Positions 60,009-64,000 of a DNA stretch of 64,000 bases are shown here, in pieces. Within the stretch, counting starts at the first letter, position 1. Every line of letters starts with the position of its first letter. Source of the stretch: GCA-003244245 sp036501085. Lineage in GTDB: Bacteria > Actinomycetota > Actinomycetes > Mycobacteriales > Pseudonocardiaceae. The stretch is from NCBI GenBank assembly GCA_036501085.1, contig DASYAZ010000141.1, positions 1-64,000 of the forward strand. Reading direction: 5' to 3'. A program made the position numbers and the translations under genes. The notes under the pieces were generated by a model. It had not been told where the DNA came from, did not search any database, and saw nothing but the letters and a program-made list of their open reading frames with translations.

Positions 60009-61616
60009 GTGAGCACCAGCCCCCGGCTGGTCGCCGGGCGCTACCGCTTGGACCAGCAGATCGGCACCGGTGCGATGGGCGTGGTCTGGCGGGCGCACGA
60101 CGAGCGGCTGGACCGCGGGGTCGCGCTGAAGGAGCTGCTCGTGCAGCCCGGTCTCGCCGAAGCCGAGGAGGAGACGGCCCGGGCCCGGGCGATGCGCGAG
60201 GGCCGGATCGCCGCCCGGTTGCACCATCCGCATGCGATCAGCGTCTACGACGTGGCCGTCGATCGTGGCACCGGGCTCGGGGACGAGATGGTGCCGTGGC
60301 TGGTGATGGAGTACCTGCCCTCCCGCAGCCTGGCCACGGTTCTCGCCGAGCAGGGGACGCTGGCACCACACGAGGTGGCCGGGATCGGCCAGCAGGTGGC
60401 CGGGGCGCTGGCCGCGGCACACGACGCCGGCATCGTGCACCGCGACATCAAGCCGGGCAACGTCCTGCTCGGCTGGGACGGCACCGTCAAGATCACTGAT
60501 TTCGGGATATCCCGGGCCAGCTGGGATACCACTCTGACCCGCACCGGGGTGCTGTCCGGCACGCCCGCCTACTTCGCTCCCGAGGTGGCCCGCGGCGAGC
60601 TGCCCGGCCCCGCGAGTGATGTGTTCTCGCTCGGTTCGATGCTCTACGTCGCGGTGGAGGGCGAACCGCCCTTCGGGCTGGACGACAACACCCTGGCGTT
60701 GCTGCGCACCGTCGCCGAAGGCGCGGTACGGCCCCCGGAGCGAGCCGGTCCGCTGTCCCCGATCCTGATGCGGTTGCTGGCCGATGATCCGGCGGCCCGA
60801 CCGTCGATGTCTGATGCGGCGGCGGCGCTGGGCATGGTGACTGCCGGCGGACCCGGCAGCTCACCATCGGCCACGCCCCTGCTTGCCCGGCCCCCACGTC
60901 CCCGGGCGCCGGCACCGGCTGCGGTGATGCCTACCGCAGTGGACCTGCCCGCCAGCCCACCCCATGCCGCGGCGCGGATGAGTACCGGCGGGGGGCTGGC
61001 GGGCGGGCCGATTCCCTGGTGGCGGCGCCCGGCTGTGCTGTTCGGGATCGCCGGCTGCCTGCTCGTGCTCGCCGTGGTGCTGACCGTGCGATCGCCAGCG
61101 CCTACCACCGATCGCGACCAGCTGGCCGCCTCCAGCAATTCCCAGACTCCCGGTGCGCGAGCAGTGCCGGCACCGGTGCAAGTCCCCACGCCGCGAACCC
61201 TCCCGCCGCAATCCCAACAGCAATCCCAACAGCAACCCGGCCAACCGAAAACGCAGCAACCGCAACCCGAGCAGCTGCAACCCGAGCAGCTCGAGCAGAC
61301 CGTCCGCACCTACTACGGCCTATTACCCGAGGACACCGCCGGGGCGTGGCAGTACCTCGGCACCGGGGAGCAGGCCCAAGGGTTCGAGCACTACACCAAC
61401 TTCTGGAACGGGATCAACCGGATCAGCATCCGCGGACCGCTGTCGATACGGGGCAACACCGTGCTGGTGAGCCTGCGATTCGTGCCGGCAGACCGGAAAC
61501 CGACCGTAGAGCGCTACCAACTCACCATGGGCAGGGCCCCCGATGGTCGCATCCTGATCGAGTCCGCGACACGCGTGGCCGGCGCAGTGCTCGCCGCCGG
61601 GCAACCCGGCGGATGA
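60009..61616 (+). CDS. Membrane Ser/Thr protein kinase (PknB-type catalytic domain)
   Basis: A 535-aa transmembrane kinase. The P-loop is GRYRLDQQIGTGAMGVVWRA, catalytic Lys in GVALKEL, active-site HRDIKPGNVLL, DFG in KITDFGISR and the activation region GVLSGTPAYFAPEVARGEL. After a Pro/Ala linker, one span (VLFGIAGCLLVLAVVLTV, about residue 345) leads to an outside domain with a Gln/Pro-rich stretch (QSQQQSQQQPGQ) and about 120 folded residues (TYYGLLPEDTAGAWQYLGTG) that may sense a cell-wall ligand. GTG 60009 (STSPRLVAG) is the start. Confidence 0.92.
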   Translation: MSTSPRLVAGRYRLDQQIGTGAMGVVWRAHDERLDRGVALKELLVQPGLAEAEEETARARAMREGRIAARLHHPHAISVYDVAVDRGTGLGDEMVPWLVMEYLPSRSLATVLAEQGTLAPHEVAGIGQQVAGALAAAHDAGIVHRDIKPGNVLLGWDGTVKITDFGISRASWDTTLTRTGVLSGTPAYFAPEVARGELPGPASDVFSLGSMLYVAVEGEPPFGLDDNTLALLRTVAEGAVRPPERAGPLSPILMRLLADDPAARPSMSDAAAALGMVTAGGPGSSPSATPLLARPPRPRAPAPAAVMPTAVDLPASPPHAAARMSTGGGLAGGPIPWWRRPAVLFGIAGCLLVLAVVLTVRSPAPTTDRDQLAASSNSQTPGARAVPAPVQVPTPRTLPPQSQQQSQQQPGQPKTQQPQPEQLQPEQLEQTVRTYYGLLPEDTAGAWQYLGTGEQAQGFEHYTNFWNGINRISIRGPLSIRGNTVLVSLRFVPADRKPTVERYQLTMGRAPDGRILIESATRVAGAVLAAGQPGG

Positions 61617-61628
61617 CACAGGGCAAAC

Positions 61629-62345
61629 TCACACCAGGCGGCGGTCGGAAGCCCAGCGGGACAGCTCGTACCGGTTGGACAGCTGGGTCTTGCGCAACAC
61701 CGAGGAGACATGGGTCTCCACCGTCTTGATCGAGATGAACAGTTCGGCGGCGATCTCCTTGTAGGCGTAGCCGCGAGCCAGCAAGCGGAGCACGTCCCGC
61801 TCCCGCGGGGTGAGCAGGTCGACCTCCGGATCGCTGACCGGCGCCTCTCCGGGGCGCTGGGCGAAGGCGTCGAGCACGAAGCCGGCCAGCCGCGGGGAGA
61901 ACACCGGGTCGCCCGCGTGCACCCGGCGCACCGCCTCCGCGAGGTCCCGCCCGGAGATCGTCTTGGTCACGTATCCCCGGGCGCCGCCCCGGATGACAGC
62001 GATGACGTCCTCGGCCGCGTCCGACACCGACAGCGCGAGGAAAACCACGTCGGGCTGGGCAGGCCGGACCCTGCGGAGCACCTCCGCGCCGCCCCCGTCC
62101 GGCATGTGGACGTCGAGCAGCACCACGTCGGGCCGCAGGTGCCCGATACCGGTCACCGCCTCCTGGACCGATCCGCCCTCGCCGACGACCACGACGGGCG
62201 GCACGTCCGGATCGGCGGTACCGGCCCGATCGAGCTCGGCTCGCACCCCGGTGCGGAACATCGCGTGGTCGTCGACCAGGAAGACCCGCACACCGCCGGC
62301 TCCAGCAGCACTGCCCGTCTCGCCGGGCGGCTCCTCCACCGTCAT
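61629..62345 (-). CDS. NarL/LuxR-family response regulator
   Basis: A 238-aa two-component regulator. The receiver has the acidic pocket VFLVDDHAMFR, the phospho-Asp in DVVLLDVHMPDGGG and the Lys in GYVTKTISG. The LuxR helix-turn-helix is LTPRERDVLRLLARGYAYKE, then IAAELFISIKTVETHVSSVL. Its start overlaps the stop of the histidine kinase gene by 4 bases (ATGA), so they form one pair. The regulon is unknown; PspC linkage suggests envelope stress. Confidence 0.95.
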   Translation of the reverse strand: MTVEEPPGETGSAAGAGGVRVFLVDDHAMFRTGVRAELDRAGTADPDVPPVVVVGEGGSVQEAVTGIGHLRPDVVLLDVHMPDGGGAEVLRRVRPAQPDVVFLALSVSDAAEDVIAVIRGGARGYVTKTISGRDLAEAVRRVHAGDPVFSPRLAGFVLDAFAQRPGEAPVSDPEVDLLTPRERDVLRLLARGYAYKEIAAELFISIKTVETHVSSVLRKTQLSNRYELSRWASDRRLV

Positions 62346-63709
62346 GCCTCTTCCCCGCCCTTCCGGCGAGCGATGGCCAGCTGGACCTCGGTGCCCTCAC
62401 CGGGCGCCGTACGCAGCGCCACCGTACCCCCGTGACGTTCCATCCTGCCGTGGATCGAATCGGCCAGTCCGTGCCGGTCGGGGGCCACCACCGCCGGATC
62501 GAAGCCGGCGCCCCGATCCCGGACGAACACGTGGACCTGCGCGGGCTCAACCTCGGCGTAGACGCTGACCTCGGCGACCCCGGCGTGCTTGGCCGCATTG
62601 ACCATCGCCTCCCTGCTGGCCTGCACCAGCGCCGGGAGCGGCTCCTCCAGGGCACAGTCGCCCACCACGACGACCTGCATGCTCACCGCGTAGGTGTCCT
62701 CCACCTCGCCGGCGGCCGAGTGCAACGTCGCGGCGAAAGTCGACAACGCCGCAGCGCGTCCGTTGCGGCTGGCAGGCGTGCCGCGACCGTAACCTCTTGC
62801 CCCGTAGAGCCAGGTGCGGAGCTCCCTCTCCTGGCTGCGGGCCAGCCGGCGGACCTCCCGGGCCGAATCGGACTGCTGCTGGATCAGCGCGAGCGTCTGG
62901 AGCACCGAGTCGTGCAGGTGCGCAGCGATCTCGGCCCGTTCCTCGGTGCGGATCCGCGCCCGGCGCTCCTCGCCCAGGGCCCGCATCAGCCGCAACCACC
63001 ACGGCACGGTGAGGACAGCGACCCCGACCAGGGTCGCCACGGCGGCGAGCAGTGCGAACCGGACCTCACCGAGATTACCCTGGGTGAACACGAACACCGC
63101 GATCCCGCCGGTCACGAGCACGATCCCGGCCAGGACCCGCAGCAGCGCCATCCGGCCACCGCCGAGAACAGCACCCGAGAGCACACCCGCACCGCTGCGC
63201 CAGCGGGTCCGCTGGCCGGCGTCGGCTTCCCGCCACACCACACCCGCACCGACCAGGGCCACACCCAGCGGCCCGGTGATCCAGCCACCCCACGGGGTGC
63301 CCAGCGCGGCCCCGGCCAGGGCCAGCCCCACACCGAGCACCACCAGGCCCACCGCCTGCTGGCGGTCCCGGGCGCTGCTCGGCCGTCGGGGACTCGTCTC
63401 AGCCGCTGGAAGGAAACCCCACAGCAGCGCGTAACCGATCAGACCGGCACCACCGAGACCCGCGAGGGCGACGAAGGCCAGCCGCACCCAGAGCACCGGC
63501 ACCCCGAGGTGCTCGGCGATCCCGCTGGACACCCCGGCGATAACCCGCTCCGAACGGTGCCGGTACACCCGTGACGGCCCGGGCACCGGCGCAGCGGGCG
63601 ATGGCGTGCCACCCGCCTGCTCGGCCGGTGCGCTCCCCGCCGTCCCCGGTGCGCTCTCCGTGATCCCGGGAGGGGTCTTAGGACTGGACATGGTGGTAAT
63701 CATGGTCAC
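62342..63709 (-). CDS. Sensor histidine kinase with N-terminal PspC domain
   Basis: A 455-aa membrane kinase. The PspC domain is VYRHRSERVIAGVSSGIAEH, then LGVPVLWVRLAFVALAGLGGAGLIGYALLWG, with a hydrophobic span. Further spans follow, then the HisKA_3 phospho-His in IAAHLHDSVLQTLALIQQQS and the ATPase motifs EAMVNAAKHAG and RDRGAGFDP. The ATG at 63709 or 63691 starts it. It is the partner of the adjacent regulator and is divergent from a second PspC gene, as in other actinobacteria. Confidence 0.95.
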   Translation of the reverse strand: MTMITTMSSPKTPPGITESAPGTAGSAPAEQAGGTPSPAAPVPGPSRVYRHRSERVIAGVSSGIAEHLGVPVLWVRLAFVALAGLGGAGLIGYALLWGFLPAAETSPRRPSSARDRQQAVGLVVLGVGLALAGAALGTPWGGWITGPLGVALVGAGVVWREADAGQRTRWRSGAGVLSGAVLGGGRMALLRVLAGIVLVTGGIAVFVFTQGNLGEVRFALLAAVATLVGVAVLTVPWWLRLMRALGEERRARIRTEERAEIAAHLHDSVLQTLALIQQQSDSAREVRRLARSQERELRTWLYGARGYGRGTPASRNGRAAALSTFAATLHSAAGEVEDTYAVSMQVVVVGDCALEEPLPALVQASREAMVNAAKHAGVAEVSVYAEVEPAQVHVFVRDRGAGFDPAVVAPDRHGLADSIHGRMERHGGTVALRTAPGEGTEVQLAIARRKGGEEA

Positions 63710-63821
63710 ACGAGCAGGGCGATCTCGGGTATCAGGGTCAACCCCGGTATCCCCTGATCCGGGGTCAGATCAGGGGGACCCCCGATGGTGCGCGCCGCCC
63801 GGAGAGGTCAGTCTCATCAGC

Positions 63822-64000
63822 GTGAGCGAGACCAGCGTGGAGCACACGTTACGAGACTTCTGGGCCACCAGGCCCCGTCGCCGGGCCGACGACCGCAAGG
63901 TCGCCGGTGTCGCCGCCGCGATCAGCAGGCGCTATGCCATCGACCCGGTGCTGGTTCGGGTGGCGTTCGTAGTGGCCACCTTGGTCGGCGGGTCGGGGCT
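63822..64000 (+). CDS. PspC-domain protein, N-terminal fragment (runs off window)
   Basis: The first about 59 codons from GTG 63822 read RPRRRADDRKVAGVAAAISR, then RYAIDPVLVRVAFVVATLVG, a PspC domain with the first part of its hydrophobic span. It is divergent from the PspC histidine kinase, with 112 bp between starts. The remainder lies beyond the window. Confidence 0.85.
   Translation, partial: MSETSVEHTLRDFWATRPRRRADDRKVAGVAAAISRRYAIDPVLVRVAFVVATLVGGSG

Overview
This 64 kb window is high-GC actinobacterial chromosome, most likely from the order Pseudonocardiales. The evidence is GTG/TTG starts, a full 14-subunit nuo operon with menaquinone-type neighbours (polyprenyl synthase, MenJ-like reductase), DUF6350 next to sucCD, PspC-domain signalling genes, and the mycobacteria-like neighbourhood yajQ / htpX / polyprenyl synthase / menJ. 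The genus cannot be fixed from the sequence alone.

Layout. (1) 0-2.3 kb: the first codons of a propane-monooxygenase-type large subunit, divergent from a MimR/AcoR-like activator, with a perfect palindrome between them. (2) 2.3-14.9 kb: accessory ground. It holds a methyltransferase, a DUF1059 protein, an NCS1 permease, decayed fragments (DUF899, half a methyltransferase, IS66), an orphan ABC binding lipoprotein with a MarR-like gene, tRNA-Tyr and yajQ, a translationally coupled cassette of an HTH regulator plus four small proteins (the first three Cys-bearing, the last with two Cys), and a protein carrying eight TSAE repeats. (3) 15-20 kb: core genes rmlA, htpX, a dimethylarginine hydrolase divergent from an Lrp regulator, an enoyl-CoA hydratase and a polyprenyl diphosphate synthase. 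(4) 20.2-47.6 kb: the nuo operon on the minus strand, cut in two between nuoL and nuoK by about 11 kb of foreign genes. (5) 47.8-64 kb: menJ, DUF6350, sucD-sucC, a B12-binding mutase subunit, an M23 peptidase, a flavin monooxygenase, pcrA, chorismate mutase, a Ser/Thr kinase, and a PspC histidine kinase/response regulator pair divergent from a second PspC gene.

The most interesting content is the island at 25.4-36.5 kb. It encodes a class I, FxLD-type lanthipeptide system: an isoaspartate-type methyltransferase, a 63-aa precursor with an FALDVRVVE leader motif and a three-Cys core, a LanB dehydratase broken by an apparent one-base frameshift, LanC, a second thiopeptide-type SpaB_C-like protein, and an aminoglycoside-phosphotransferase-like kinase. 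These genes overlap tightly and run on the plus strand; a TPR regulator converges on them. Next to nuoL is an unrecognised gene whose promoter/leader is a diverged copy of the nuoL leader.

Other structures are a 33-bp tandem duplication creating a 23-aa overlapping micro-ORF between nuoJ and nuoK, a 60-nt repeat with a compensatory base-pair change that overlaps the stop codons of both sucD and pcrA, and a hairpin that covers the ribosome binding site of the HTH cassette.
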